NCBI GenBank assembly: GCA_021802115.1 | Contig: JAKABA010000109.1 | Span: 1 to 12,733, forward strand | DNA length: 12,733 bases | Direction: 5' to 3' | Source of the DNA: a bacterium | GTDB taxonomy: Bacteria; Chloroflexota; Dormibacteria; UBA8260; Bog-877 | Shown: positions 1 through 7,421 of the stretch, in pieces | How positions within the stretch are numbered: position 1 is the first letter of the stretch | Layout: the number at the start of each line of letters is the position of its first letter | The notes under the pieces: model-generated | Told to the model about the DNA's origin: nothing | Database searches by the model: none | What the model saw: the letters and a program-made list of their open reading frames with translations, nothing else | Translations under genes and position numbers: made by a program

Positions 1-319
1 AGGGTGGGAGCGCCGGGGCTACCAGCACATGGATCGTGCCGCCGCAGGTGAGCCCGACCGCGAAGGCGTCGGCGTCGGAGTAGCCGAAGGTGACCACTCG
101 GGCCGGAAGCCCCTCCCGCAGCGCGCGCAGTGCCTCGGTGACGACCGCTCCCTCGACACACCCGCCGGAGACCGAGCCCGCCACCTCGCCTGCTCCCGAG
201 ACCACCATGGTGGCCCCAGGATCCCTGGGGCCGGATCCCTCGACGCCGACCACGCGCCCGGTGGCGACCCGCTCCCCGCGGGCGAGCCAGCGGTCGATGT
301 CGGGCAGAACCTCCTTCAC
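1..319 (-). CDS. XdhC/CoxI-family molybdoenzyme maturation protein, N-terminal part (cut by left edge)
   Basis: The reverse strand reads an XdhC/CoxI N-terminal domain that runs off the window. About 106 residues are visible. They begin VKEVLPDIDRWLARGERVAT, followed by GSGPRDPGATM, then the family signature SVSGGCVEGAVV (Cys54), then VTFGYSDADAFAVGLTCGG. This family binds molybdenum cofactor and helps sulfurate or insert it into xanthine-dehydrogenase and CO-dehydrogenase type enzymes. I chose GTG at 319 because family members usually start right at this KEVL..I..WL helix and a GGGGG run sits 6 nt upstream. An in-frame ATG at 376 with GGGAG upstream would add 19 proline-rich residues and is less likely. 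The gene is divergent from the coxMSL operon and probably serves the same enzyme. It is the second XdhC-type gene here, the other being at 4299-5177. The C-terminal half lies outside the window. Confidence 0.85.
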   Translation of the reverse strand, partial: MKEVLPDIDRWLARGERVATGRVVGVEGSGPRDPGATMVVSGAGEVAGSVSGGCVEGAVVTEALRALREGLPARVVTFGYSDADAFAVGLTCGGTIHVLVAPALPP

Positions 320-515
320 CCCGATCCCCCAACGGGCTGCAGGGGATGGGCGCGCTGGCTGGCCGGGGGGCCGCATCCCGCGCTCCCGGCACCGGCCCCC
401 GAGTGCGGCTGCCGTAGCTCAGGGGAAGGGCCGTGACGATGCCCAAAATCTGCTTGGCGGCGAGTAAACTCAGCCACGATACAAGTCTAGGCGCTCGTCA
501 AAGCAGGAGGGGAAC
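320..515. promoter_or_regulatory. Divergent intergenic region between xdhC-type gene and coxM
   Basis: These 196 bases must hold the promoters for the leftward XdhC-type gene and the rightward cox operon. The stretch 440-500 is less GC-rich than the surroundings. A possible plus-strand promoter is TTGGCG (454-459) with GATACA (478-483) at 18 nt spacing. A second -10-like element, TAGGCG, lies at 488-493. Neither is a strong match. I see no clear operator palindrome and no convincing small gene. The plus-strand reading frames across 1-470 are shadows of the minus-strand gene. Confidence 0.4.
505..512 (+). promoter_or_regulatory. Strong ribosome binding site of coxM
   Basis: AGGAGGGG lies 3 nt before the ATG at 516, with the AGGAGG core 5 nt from it. 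It is one of the clearest Shine-Dalgarno sites in the window and fixes the start of the first gene of the cox operon. The downstream genes of the operon rely mostly on overlapping stop and start codons. Confidence 0.75.
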
Positions 516-1397
516 ATGCAGACACCCGCTGCGTTTGAGTACGATCGCGCGACCAGTGTCGCGGACGCGCTGGCGCTCCTGGAGCGCTACGGCCCCGAGA
601 CCCGCCTTCTGGCCGGGGGCCACAGCCTGCTGCCGATGATGAAGCTGAGACTGGCCCGTCCTGAGCGGCTGGTCGACATCAACGCCCTGGCCGACCTCAG
701 CTACATCCGCGCCCAGGACGGCGTGCTCGCGATCGGGGCGCTGACGCGACACGCCGAGCTGTTGCGCTCGGAGCTGCTCCTTCTCCACTACCCGATCTTC
801 CAGGAGGCCGAGCGCCTCATCGCCGACCCGGTGGTCCGCAACCGGGGCACGATCGGCGGGTCCCTCTGCCAGGGGGACCCGGCGGAGGACCTCGCGGCGG
901 TGGTCAGCGCTCTGCGGGGCGAGCTGGTGCTGCGCTCCTCTGGAGGAGTCCGGACCGTGCCCATCCGCGAGTTCTACCTCGGGCCGTTCGAGACCCAGGT
1001 GGGACCCGCGGAGATGCTGACCGAGGTGCGCATTCCGATCCGCTCGGGGGCGGGCAGCGCCTACGAGAAGGTGGAGCGGCGGGCCGGCGACTGGGCGATC
1101 TCCGCGGTCGGCTGCTTCGTGGAGATCGACGCCGGCCGGATCCGCGATGTCGGCATCGGTCTGGCCGCGGTCAACGCTCCCGGGTTCTGCGCCCGGGAGG
1201 CCGAGGACTCGCTGCGCGGCCAGCCGCCGACACCACAGGCGCTGGCCGCGGCGGCCGAGCTGGCCGCCGCCAGATGCCGTCCGCAGTCGGATCAACGGGG
1301 GCCTCAGGAGTACAAGCGAGAGCTGGTGGCCGAGCTTGGCCGGCGAGCTCTGCGGCGGGCGGTTGAGATGGCGCAGCAAGGGGGGTTGAGGGCATGA
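516..1397 (+). CDS. coxM: Aerobic CO dehydrogenase medium subunit (FAD-binding), CoxM
   Basis: This 293-residue FAD subunit belongs to the molybdenum hydroxylase family and passes electrons from the FeS subunit CoxS to the respiratory chain. The FAD-binding signatures are AGGHS at residues 33-37 and TIGGS at 112-116, almost the positions known for Oligotropha CoxM (32-36 and 111-114). The N-terminal FAD_binding_5-type domain covers about residues 1-170. The C-terminal CO_deh_flav domain covers about 175-290, ending in the typical GPQEYKRELVAELGRRALRR segment. Length matches the family (about 285-300). It is first in the operon with a strong ribosome binding site, and its stop overlaps the coxS start (ATGA, 1394-1397). 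Similar subunits occur in form II enzymes, but the adjacent CoxL fixes this as a form I system. Confidence 0.95.
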   Translation: MQTPAAFEYDRATSVADALALLERYGPETRLLAGGHSLLPMMKLRLARPERLVDINALADLSYIRAQDGVLAIGALTRHAELLRSELLLLHYPIFQEAERLIADPVVRNRGTIGGSLCQGDPAEDLAAVVSALRGELVLRSSGGVRTVPIREFYLGPFETQVGPAEMLTEVRIPIRSGAGSAYEKVERRAGDWAISAVGCFVEIDAGRIRDVGIGLAAVNAPGFCAREAEDSLRGQPPTPQALAAAAELAAARCRPQSDQRGPQEYKRELVAELGRRALRRAVEMAQQGGLRA

Positions 1398-1867
1398 GAG
1401 TGGCGATGACGGTCAACGGGAAGGCCGTCAGCGGGGATGTCGAGCCACGGCTGCTGCTGGTCCACTTCATCCGCGATGAACTGGGCCTGACCGGCACTCA
1501 CTGGGGCTGCGACACCTCCAACTGCGGCACCTGCGTGCTGTGGATGGACGGCGAGCCGGTCAAGAGCTGCACGGTGCTGGCGGTGATGGCGGACGGACAC
1601 GAGATCCGCACCGTGGAGGGGCTGGAGCAGCCCACTGGCCTCGATCCTGTCCAGGAAGGGTTCATGCGGGAACACGGCCTTCAGTGCGGCTTCTGCACCC
1701 CGGGGATGATGATGACGGCGCGCTGGCTGCTCGACCACAATCCCGACCCCACCGAGGCGGAGATCAGGGAGGCGCTGTCCGGCCAGATCTGCCGCTGCAC
1801 CGGTTACGAGAACATCGTCAGGGCCGTCCGATGGGCCGCGGGCCGGCAGCAGGAGGTGGCGTCATGA
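1394..1867 (+). CDS. coxS: Aerobic CO dehydrogenase small subunit (two 2Fe-2S clusters), CoxS
   Basis: This 157-residue iron-sulfur subunit relays electrons from the Mo-Cu site of CoxL to the FAD of CoxM. The N-terminal plant-ferredoxin-like domain carries Cys39, Cys44, Cys47 and Cys59 (GCDTSNCGTC...SC). The C-terminal helical domain carries Cys98, Cys101, Cys133 and Cys135 (QCGFCTPGM and ICRCTGY). All eight ligands are present, in the spacing of the xanthine oxidase/CO dehydrogenase family, and the length is normal. Start and stop both lie in 4-nt ATGA overlaps (1394-1397 with coxM, 1864-1867 with coxL), which implies translational coupling and equal subunit supply. Confidence 0.96.
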   Translation: MRVAMTVNGKAVSGDVEPRLLLVHFIRDELGLTGTHWGCDTSNCGTCVLWMDGEPVKSCTVLAVMADGHEIRTVEGLEQPTGLDPVQEGFMREHGLQCGFCTPGMMMTARWLLDHNPDPTEAEIREALSGQICRCTGYENIVRAVRWAAGRQQEVAS

Positions 1868-4302
1868 CGGTCACCGACGCCGCGCCGCTGAGCGCGGCGG
1901 GCAACCCGATCGGCTTCGGCCGGATGCTGCGGAAGGAGGACGCGCGCTTCCTGCGGGGCCAGGGCCACTATCTGGACGACATCAAGCTGCCCTCGATGCT
2001 CCACGGGGCGATCCTCCGCAGTCCCTATGCCCACGCCCGGATCCTGTCGGTGGACACCACCGCGGCCGAGGCCCACCCCAAGGTGAAGGCGGTAGTCACC
2101 GGCAAGATGCTCGAGGGGCTGAAGCTGGCCTGGATGCCCACCCTCTCCCACGACGTGCAGGCGGTGCTCGCGACCGACAAGGTGAGGTTCTTCGGCCAGG
2201 AGGTTGCCTTCGTGGTCGCCGAGGACCGCTACTCCGCTCGCGACGCGCTGGAGCTGATCCAGGTCGAGTACGAGCCCCTGGAGCCGGTGGTGGACGCGAC
2301 CCGGGCCCTGCACGAGGGTGCCCCGGTCATCCGTGACGACATCGAGGGCAAGACCGACAACCACATCTTCGACTGGGAGGCCGGCGATCGCGAGGAGACC
2401 GACCGAGTCTTCGCCCGGGCCGAGGTGGTGGTGGCCCAGGACCTGCTGTATCCCAGGGTCCATCCCGCCCCGATGGAGACCTGCGGCAGCATCGCCTACA
2501 TGGACAAGGTGACCGGGCAGCTGACGGCGTGGTCGACCACCCAGGCGCCCCATGCGCACCGGACCCTCTATGCGCTGGTGGCCGGGATCCCCGAGCACAA
2601 GGTGAGGATCATCTCCCCGGACATAGGCGGTGGCTTCGGCAACAAGGTGGGCATCTACCCCGGCTACGTGCTGGCGGTGGTCGGCTCGATCCTGACCGGC
2701 CAGCCGGTCAAGTGGGTGGAGGACCGATCCGAGAACCTGATGGCGACCTCGTTTGCCCGCGACTATCACATGCACGGGGAGATCGCGGCCACCCGGTCGG
2801 GCAAGATCCTGGGGCTGCGGGTGAAGGTCCTGGCGGATCACGGGGCCTTCAACGGAACGGCCCAGCCCACCAAGTTCCCGGCCGGCTTCTTCCACATCTT
2901 CCCGGGCAGCTACGACCTGGAGGCCGCCCACTGCCAGGTCACAGGCGTCTACACCAACAAGGCGCCCGGGGGCGTCGCCTACGCGTGCTCCTTCCGGGTG
3001 ACCGAGGCGGTCTACCTGGTCGAGCGCATGGTGGACGTGCTCGCCGACGAGCTGGGCATCGACCCCGCCGAGCTGCGCCGCCAGAACCTGTTGCGCAAGG
3101 AGCAGTTCCCCTATCTCAACAAGACTGGCTGGGAATACGACTCCGGTGATTACCGCCGCACCCTGGATCTGGCGCTGGAGAAGGCGGGGTACCAGGAGTT
3201 GCGGCAGCAGCAGGCCGAGGGACGTCGTCGCTGGCAGGCGGCCGGCGGCACCCCGGAGCATCCCGAGGTCGGCGGGGAGCACCTGATGGGGATCGGGCTC
3301 AGCTTCTTCACCGAGGGAGTGGGGGCGGGGCCCAAGAAGCACATGGACATCCTCGGTCTGGGCATGGCCGACGGCTGCGAGCTGCGCATCCATCCCACCG
3401 GCAAGGGTCAGCTCCGGCTGTCGGTGCAGACCCAGGGCCAGGGCCACGAAACCACCTTCGCCCAGATCGTCGCTCACGAGCTGGGGATCCCCCCTGAGGA
3501 CATCGAAGTCATCCACGGGGACACCGACAACACCCCGTTCGGGCTCGGCACCTATGGGTCGCGCTCCACCCCGGTCTCGGGAGCGGCCGCGGCGGTGGTG
3601 GCCCGTCGGGTCCGCGACAAGGCGCGGGTGGTGGCGGCAGCCGCTCTGGAGTGCTCGCCCGACGACCTGGAGTGGCAGCTGGGTCGCTGGCAGGTGAAGG
3701 GCGACCCTGAACAGGGCAAGACCATCCAGGAGATCGCGATGCTCGCCCACGGCACCCTGGAGCTGCCGGAGGGTGTGGAGGGCCATCTGGACGCCTCGGT
3801 CGTCTACGATCCCCCCAACCTCACCTATCCGTATGGGGCCTACATCTGCGTGGTGGACCTCGACCCGGGCACCGGCAAGGTGAGGGTCGAACGCTTCATC
3901 GCGGTGGACGACTGCGGCCCCAGGGTCAATCCCATGATCGTCGAGGGGCAGGTGCACGGCGGGCTCGCGGACGGCGTGGGCATGGCTCTGATGGAGGTGA
4001 TCGCCTTCGATGAGACTGGGGTCTGCCTGGGTTCCTCGTTCATGGACTACCTGATCCCGACCGCAATGGAGTGTCCCAGCTGGGAGCTGGGGGAGACGGT
4101 CACGCCCTCCCCACACCACCCGCTGGGGCTGAAGGGGGTGGGGGAGTCGGCCACTGTGGGTTCGCCGCCGGCGGTGGTCAACGCTGTCATCGACGCTCTC
4201 GAGCCATTCGGGGTCCGGCACGCGGATATGCCGCTCACCCCGGCTCAGGTCTGGCTGGCGATGCGGGGGAGGCCGCTGCGGACAGACATCGTGGCGTCGT
4301 GA
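1864..4302 (+). CDS. coxL: Form I aerobic CO dehydrogenase large subunit (Mo-Cu catalytic), CoxL
   Basis: This 812-residue catalytic subunit oxidises CO with water to CO2. The ATG at 1864 overlaps the coxS stop and gives the usual N-terminus (GFGRMLRKEDARFLRGQGHY). The form I signature AYACSFR occupies residues 372-378. Cys375 is equivalent to Oligotropha Cys388, which holds the copper. The cofactor-side Gln is Gln227 in TQAPH, 148 residues before the Cys, the same distance as Gln240-Cys388 in Oligotropha. The catalytic Glu is Glu761 in GLKGVGESATVG. PDIGGGFGNK and TQGQGHETTFAQI are also as expected for the family. Length matches the family (about 800-810). The residue before the Cys is Ala where Arg is usual. 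Form II relatives (AYRGAGR) are excluded by the Cys. The stop overlaps the next start (GTGA, 4299-4302). Confidence 0.97.
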   Translation: MTVTDAAPLSAAGNPIGFGRMLRKEDARFLRGQGHYLDDIKLPSMLHGAILRSPYAHARILSVDTTAAEAHPKVKAVVTGKMLEGLKLAWMPTLSHDVQAVLATDKVRFFGQEVAFVVAEDRYSARDALELIQVEYEPLEPVVDATRALHEGAPVIRDDIEGKTDNHIFDWEAGDREETDRVFARAEVVVAQDLLYPRVHPAPMETCGSIAYMDKVTGQLTAWSTTQAPHAHRTLYALVAGIPEHKVRIISPDIGGGFGNKVGIYPGYVLAVVGSILTGQPVKWVEDRSENLMATSFARDYHMHGEIAATRSGKILGLRVKVLADHGAFNGTAQPTKFPAGFFHIFPGSYDLEAAHCQVTGVYTNKAPGGVAYACSFRVTEAVYLVERMVDVLADELGIDPAELRRQNLLRKEQFPYLNKTGWEYDSGDYRRTLDLALEKAGYQELRQQQAEGRRRWQAAGGTPEHPEVGGEHLMGIGLSFFTEGVGAGPKKHMDILGLGMADGCELRIHPTGKGQLRLSVQTQGQGHETTFAQIVAHELGIPPEDIEVIHGDTDNTPFGLGTYGSRSTPVSGAAAAVVARRVRDKARVVAAAALECSPDDLEWQLGRWQVKGDPEQGKTIQEIAMLAHGTLELPEGVEGHLDASVVYDPPNLTYPYGAYICVVDLDPGTGKVRVERFIAVDDCGPRVNPMIVEGQVHGGLADGVGMALMEVIAFDETGVCLGSSFMDYLIPTAMECPSWELGETVTPSPHHPLGLKGVGESATVGSPPAVVNAVIDALEPFGVRHADMPLTPAQVWLAMRGRPLRTDIVAS

Positions 4303-5177
4303 GCGCTGGGGACCTGCTCGGGCGGGCCGCCGAGTTGCGGCACGCCCGGGTCCCCTTCGTCCGCGCCAAGGTGGTGCTGGCGGAGCGGCCGACCTCGGCC
4401 AAGCCCGGAGACGAGGCGCTGGTGCTGGAGGATGGCTCGATCGAGGGCTTCGTGGGCGGGAACTGTGTCGAGTCGACCTTGCGCGCGCAGGGGCTGCTCG
4501 CGCTGGCCGAGCGCCGTCCTATCCTCTTGCGGGTGTCACCCATCGCCGAGCCGCCGCAGCCGGGCCGGGTGACGGTGGTCAACCCCTGCCTCTCCGGAGG
4601 GACCTTGGAGATATTCCTGGAGCCGGTGGTGCCCCCGCTGTTGGTCGCGGTCCTGGGCGACAGTCCGACGGGTCGCGCGCTGGTGCAGGTGGGACGAAGT
4701 CTGGGCTACCAGATGGAGGAGTGGGATCCGGCGGGCGCCGAAACCCTCGACGCTCTGGTCGTCGCCAGCCACGGGAAGGGTGAGGAGGCCGCCCTCACCT
4801 GTGCGCTCCTGGCCGGGGTGCCCTACGTCGCCCTGGTGGCCAGCCGACGGCGCGGCGCGGGAGTGGTCGGGGCGCTGGAGGTGCCAGTCGAGCTGCGGCA
4901 GCGGGTGCACACGCCCGCGGGCCTGGACATCGGCGCCCGCGGACCGGGGGAGGTGGCGCTGTCGATCCTCGCCGAGATCATAGCCTGCCGCACGGCGGGC
5001 TCAGAGGAGATAGAGGACAGGAAGGTCGCGATGGCGATCGACCCCATCTGCGGGATGGAGGTGGCGGCGGTGGAGAGCTCCCTGCACCTGGACCTCGACG
5101 GAGCCAGCCAATACTTCTGCGGCCCGGGCTGCCAGAGGGCCTACCAGCAGGCGCGCGCCGCCGGCCCGTCAAGCTGA
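4299..5177 (+). CDS. coxF: XdhC/CoxF-type CO dehydrogenase maturation protein with C-terminal YHS domain
   Basis: This 292-residue protein starts at a GTG overlapping the coxL stop. A longer in-frame extension back to 4071 lies inside coxL and was rejected. Residues about 1-90 form an XdhC/CoxI domain with KPGDEALVLEDG and GFVGGNCVES (Cys56). Residues about 115-235 form the XdhC C-terminal Rossmann-type domain beginning VAVLGDSPTGRAL. Residues about 245-285 are a YHS metal-binding domain, DPICGM...YFCGPGCQ, with Cys251, Cys274 and Cys278. The protein is expected to handle or sulfurate molybdenum cofactor for CoxL. The YHS part could bind a soft metal, and copper supply to the Mo-Cu site is an attractive but unproven role. 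An in-frame ATG at 5031 with good ribosome-binding sequence sits just before the YHS domain. Naming as coxF follows operon position and family; coxI is the alternative. Confidence 0.85.
   Translation: MSAGDLLGRAAELRHARVPFVRAKVVLAERPTSAKPGDEALVLEDGSIEGFVGGNCVESTLRAQGLLALAERRPILLRVSPIAEPPQPGRVTVVNPCLSGGTLEIFLEPVVPPLLVAVLGDSPTGRALVQVGRSLGYQMEEWDPAGAETLDALVVASHGKGEEAALTCALLAGVPYVALVASRRRGAGVVGALEVPVELRQRVHTPAGLDIGARGPGEVALSILAEIIACRTAGSEEIEDRKVAMAIDPICGMEVAAVESSLHLDLDGASQYFCGPGCQRAYQQARAAGPSS
5019..5025 (+). promoter_or_regulatory. Internal Shine-Dalgarno-like site before the YHS domain
   Basis: AGGAAGG lies 5 nt before an in-frame ATG at 5031, inside the coxF-like gene and exactly at the border between the Rossmann-type domain and the YHS domain. 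Initiation there would give a free 48-residue YHS protein in addition to the full-length fusion. The sequence shows the site and the spacing; its use is inference. Confidence 0.35.
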
Positions 5178-5178
5178 G

Positions 5179-6069
5179 ATGGGAGCGGATCGGCAGCGTC
5201 TCATCACGGACGTGGAGGGTCTGACCGGGCAGCTGGCCGAGGTGGATTATCTGGCCGACCCCGGTCTGGCGACCGCTCTGTTCCTGGCGGTCCGGCTGCC
5301 CCAGCCGCTGCTTTTGGAGGGGGAGCCCGGGGTGGGCAAGACCGAAGCCGCCAAGGCGCTGGCACAGGTCCTGGGGTCCCCCCTGCTGCGCCTGCAGTGT
5401 CACGAGGGGGTGGACGCCGCCGAGGCGCTCTACGAGTGGAACTACCCGCGCCAGCTGTTGGCGATCCGCGTGGCCGAGGCCCGGGGAAGAGAGCTCGCGG
5501 AGGCCGACCTCTTCCAGCGCGAATACCTCATCCCCCGGCCTTTGCTGCGGGCGCTGGAACACCCCGGACCGCAGCCCGCGGTGCTCCTGATCGATGAGGT
5601 CGATCGGGCCGACGACGAGTTCGAAGCCTTTCTGCTGGAGCTGCTCGGCGAGCAGGCGGTGAGCATCCCGGAGCTGGGGACGGTGCGGGCGGCGGTCCCC
5701 CCGGTGGTGCTGCTCACCTCCAATCGCACCCGGGACCTGCACGACGCGCTCAAGCGCCGCTGCCTCTATCACTGGATCGAGTACCCGGGGCTGGAACGCA
5801 CGGTGGAGATCCTGAGGCGCCGGGTGCCGCAGGCGCGGTCGACCCTGGCTGAGCAAGTCGCGGCCGCGGTCGCCCGGCTCCGGTCGCTCCGCCTGCAGAA
5901 GCAGCCCGGGGTCGCTGAGGCGATCGACTGGCTGGCGGCGCTCCAGGAACTCGGGCTGGCGCAACTCGACCGAAACGCGGTCGCGACGACCATCGGCTCG
6001 GTCCTGAAGTACACCGAGGACGTCCAGGAGGCCTCCGCCAGGGACTTGGAATGGGTGGCGGGAGGCTGA
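5179..6069 (+). CDS. coxD: CoxD-like MoxR-family AAA+ ATPase
   Basis: This 296-residue AAA+ ATPase has Walker A GEPGVGKT at residues 48-55, Walker B VLLIDEVDRAD at 135-145, a sensor-1 region LLTSNRTRD, and the conserved LKRRCLYHWIEYP segment with arginines after it. The length is typical of MoxR/CoxD proteins (about 295). In Oligotropha, CoxD acts as a chaperone-like ATPase needed to mature the Mo-Cu site of CO dehydrogenase. It works with the VWA protein CoxE, which follows here. The start is 1 nt after the coxF-like stop, and the 3' end overlaps coxE by 19 nt. MoxR ATPases also pair with VWA proteins in other systems, but this operon makes the CO dehydrogenase role clear. Confidence 0.93.
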   Translation: MGADRQRLITDVEGLTGQLAEVDYLADPGLATALFLAVRLPQPLLLEGEPGVGKTEAAKALAQVLGSPLLRLQCHEGVDAAEALYEWNYPRQLLAIRVAEARGRELAEADLFQREYLIPRPLLRALEHPGPQPAVLLIDEVDRADDEFEAFLLELLGEQAVSIPELGTVRAAVPPVVLLTSNRTRDLHDALKRRCLYHWIEYPGLERTVEILRRRVPQARSTLAEQVAAAVARLRSLRLQKQPGVAEAIDWLAALQELGLAQLDRNAVATTIGSVLKYTEDVQEASARDLEWVAGG

Positions 6070-7298
6070 CCCTGGGGCCCGGTCCGGCGGCCAACTCGTC
6101 GCTTTCCGACGTCGACCTGGCGGAGCTCGCGGCTCGTTTTGGGTCCCGGCTGAGGAGGGCGGGACTGCCGGTGACCCCGGAGATGGATGGGAGGTTCGCC
6201 CGGGCGATCATCGTCGCGCGCCCTTCCACCGCCGCCGAGCTGTACCTGGTCGGCCAGGCAACCCTCACCTGCCGGCATGAGCAGGCCGAGCTCTTCCGGC
6301 GGGTATTCCAGCAGGTGTTCGGGGGGGGCCGGGATCCCGCCGAACTGCGCGGAGACCCCAACACCTCGCGACCAGGAGCTCCCGTGGCTCGCGCGGAGTC
6401 GCGGCCTGCAGGCGGCGCTCAAGAAAGGGGACGGCCCGAGCTCAGACCCTCACCCGACCCGGAGCAGGACGCCGAGAAGCAGCTGGTGGGCATGCTCGGC
6501 GCGGAGGAGCGGCTCGCCACCAAGGATTTCAGCGAGTGCACCGAGGGAGAGCTCGTCCAGATCCTGGAGCTAATCCGGTGTTTGCCGATAAGCCTGCCCC
6601 GGCGTCGGAGCCTGAGGCTCCGCTCCAGCCGCATGGGTGAGGCGCTGGATGTCAGGTCCACTCTAAGACGGGCCCCCCGCACCGGAGCCGACCCGGTGCA
6701 GCTGGTGACGCGGCGTCACCTGCGCAAGCCCCGGCGCCTGGTGATGATCGGTGACATATCCGCGTCCATGGAGCCGTACACCAGGGTTTATCTCAACCTC
6801 TTTCATTCGGCGGTCAGGGCGACCGGCGCGGAATGCTTCGTGTTCGCCACCCGGCTCACCCGGCTGACCGATGAACTGGGTGGCAGCGATCCCGACCTGG
6901 CGCTGCGGCGCGCCGGCGCGCGCGCGCCCGACTGGTCCGGCGGCACCCTCATCGGCCGGGCGGTGGGGGAGTTCAACGACCGGTTCGGCTGCCGCGGGAT
7001 GGCCCGGGGGGCGGTGGTCGTGATCGTCTCCGACGGCTGGGAGGGGGGCGACCCGGTTCAGCTCGGCCGGCAGATGAGACGGCTGCGGCTGATCGCCAAC
7101 CGGGTGGTGTGGGTGAATCCGCGCAGTGCCCGGGCCAGCTTCGTGCCGGCTACCCAGGGGATGGCGGCGGCGCTGCCTCACGTCGACACCCTGGTCAGCG
7201 GGCACTCACTGGCCGCGGTCCAGGCGCTGCTGGCCGCCATCTGCGGTGACACCAGCCCCGGTTTCCAGCGCCGGCGCCTGACTCCGGCTCCTTCCTGA
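6051..7298 (+). CDS. coxE: CoxE-like von Willebrand factor A protein
   Basis: This 415-residue protein is the VWA partner of the CoxD ATPase. Residues about 15-95 match the N-terminal part of CoxE proteins (LAARFGSRLRRAGLPVTPE). Residues about 100-145 are charged and probably flexible. The VWA domain spans about 230-400, with a complete MIDAS metal site: DISAS (Asp235, Ser237, Ser239), Thr299 in SGGTLIG, and Asp328 in VSDGWEGGD. The protein is expected to work with CoxD in maturing CO dehydrogenase. The ATG at 6051 overlaps the end of coxD by 19 nt and has no strong ribosome binding site of its own, so translation is probably coupled. It ends the operon in this window. No coxG (membrane recruitment) follows. 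Confidence 0.92.
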   Translation: MGGGRLTLGPGPAANSSLSDVDLAELAARFGSRLRRAGLPVTPEMDGRFARAIIVARPSTAAELYLVGQATLTCRHEQAELFRRVFQQVFGGGRDPAELRGDPNTSRPGAPVARAESRPAGGAQERGRPELRPSPDPEQDAEKQLVGMLGAEERLATKDFSECTEGELVQILELIRCLPISLPRRRSLRLRSSRMGEALDVRSTLRRAPRTGADPVQLVTRRHLRKPRRLVMIGDISASMEPYTRVYLNLFHSAVRATGAECFVFATRLTRLTDELGGSDPDLALRRAGARAPDWSGGTLIGRAVGEFNDRFGCRGMARGAVVVIVSDGWEGGDPVQLGRQMRRLRLIANRVVWVNPRSARASFVPATQGMAAALPHVDTLVSGHSLAAVQALLAAICGDTSPGFQRRRLTPAPS

Positions 7299-7302
7299 GC
7301 AC

Positions 7303-7326
7303 GATCCCCAACGCGGCTCGGGGATC
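7303..7326. terminator. Possible hairpin terminator between coxE and a convergent gene
   Basis: GATCCCC (7303-7309) and GGGGATC (7320-7326) form a perfect 7-bp stem with a 10-nt loop, 4 nt after the coxE stop. There is no good T-run on either side. It could slow transcription from both directions in the 123-bp gap between coxE and the minus-strand gene at 7422-8000. It is not a textbook intrinsic terminator. I see no gene in the rest of the gap, 7327-7421. Confidence 0.35.
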
Positions 7327-7421
7327 CTTGGGGCGCGGGCGGGGCGGCGGCCTGGGACCGATCGCTAGCATGGCGGCGAGCGACTGTTAGCAGTGCCCCT
7401 CGTGGGATCCAGCGGCCGGGG

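Noticed and set aside
212..228. Hairpin CCCCAG-GATCC-CTGGGG near the left edge
   Set aside because: It lies inside the xdhC-type coding region and encodes the conserved PRDPG segment, so it is probably coincidental.
29..467. Two overlapping plus-strand open frames at the left edge
   Set aside because: They are Arg/Pro/Gly-rich shadows. The minus strand carries the clear XdhC N-terminal domain here.
1540..1863. Longer N-terminus for the CoxL frame, starting inside coxS
   Set aside because: This part reads low-complexity Gly/Arg sequence out of frame with coxS. The ATG at 1864 gives the family N-terminus and a 4-nt overlap.
1804..4221. 805-residue minus-strand open frame opposite coxL
   Set aside because: It is a mirror frame of a high-GC gene, rich in His/Gly/Arg/Leu with no domain. 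The plus strand has full CoxL motifs.
6911..6929. CG/GCGC-rich simple stretch in coxE
   Set aside because: It encodes Ala/Arg/Pro residues in frame within the VWA protein; ordinary for such high GC.
7366..7390. TAGCATGG followed by a short ATG frame, resembling a promoter or leader peptide
   Set aside because: The frame is only six codons, there is no matching -35 element, and there is no plus-strand gene after it.
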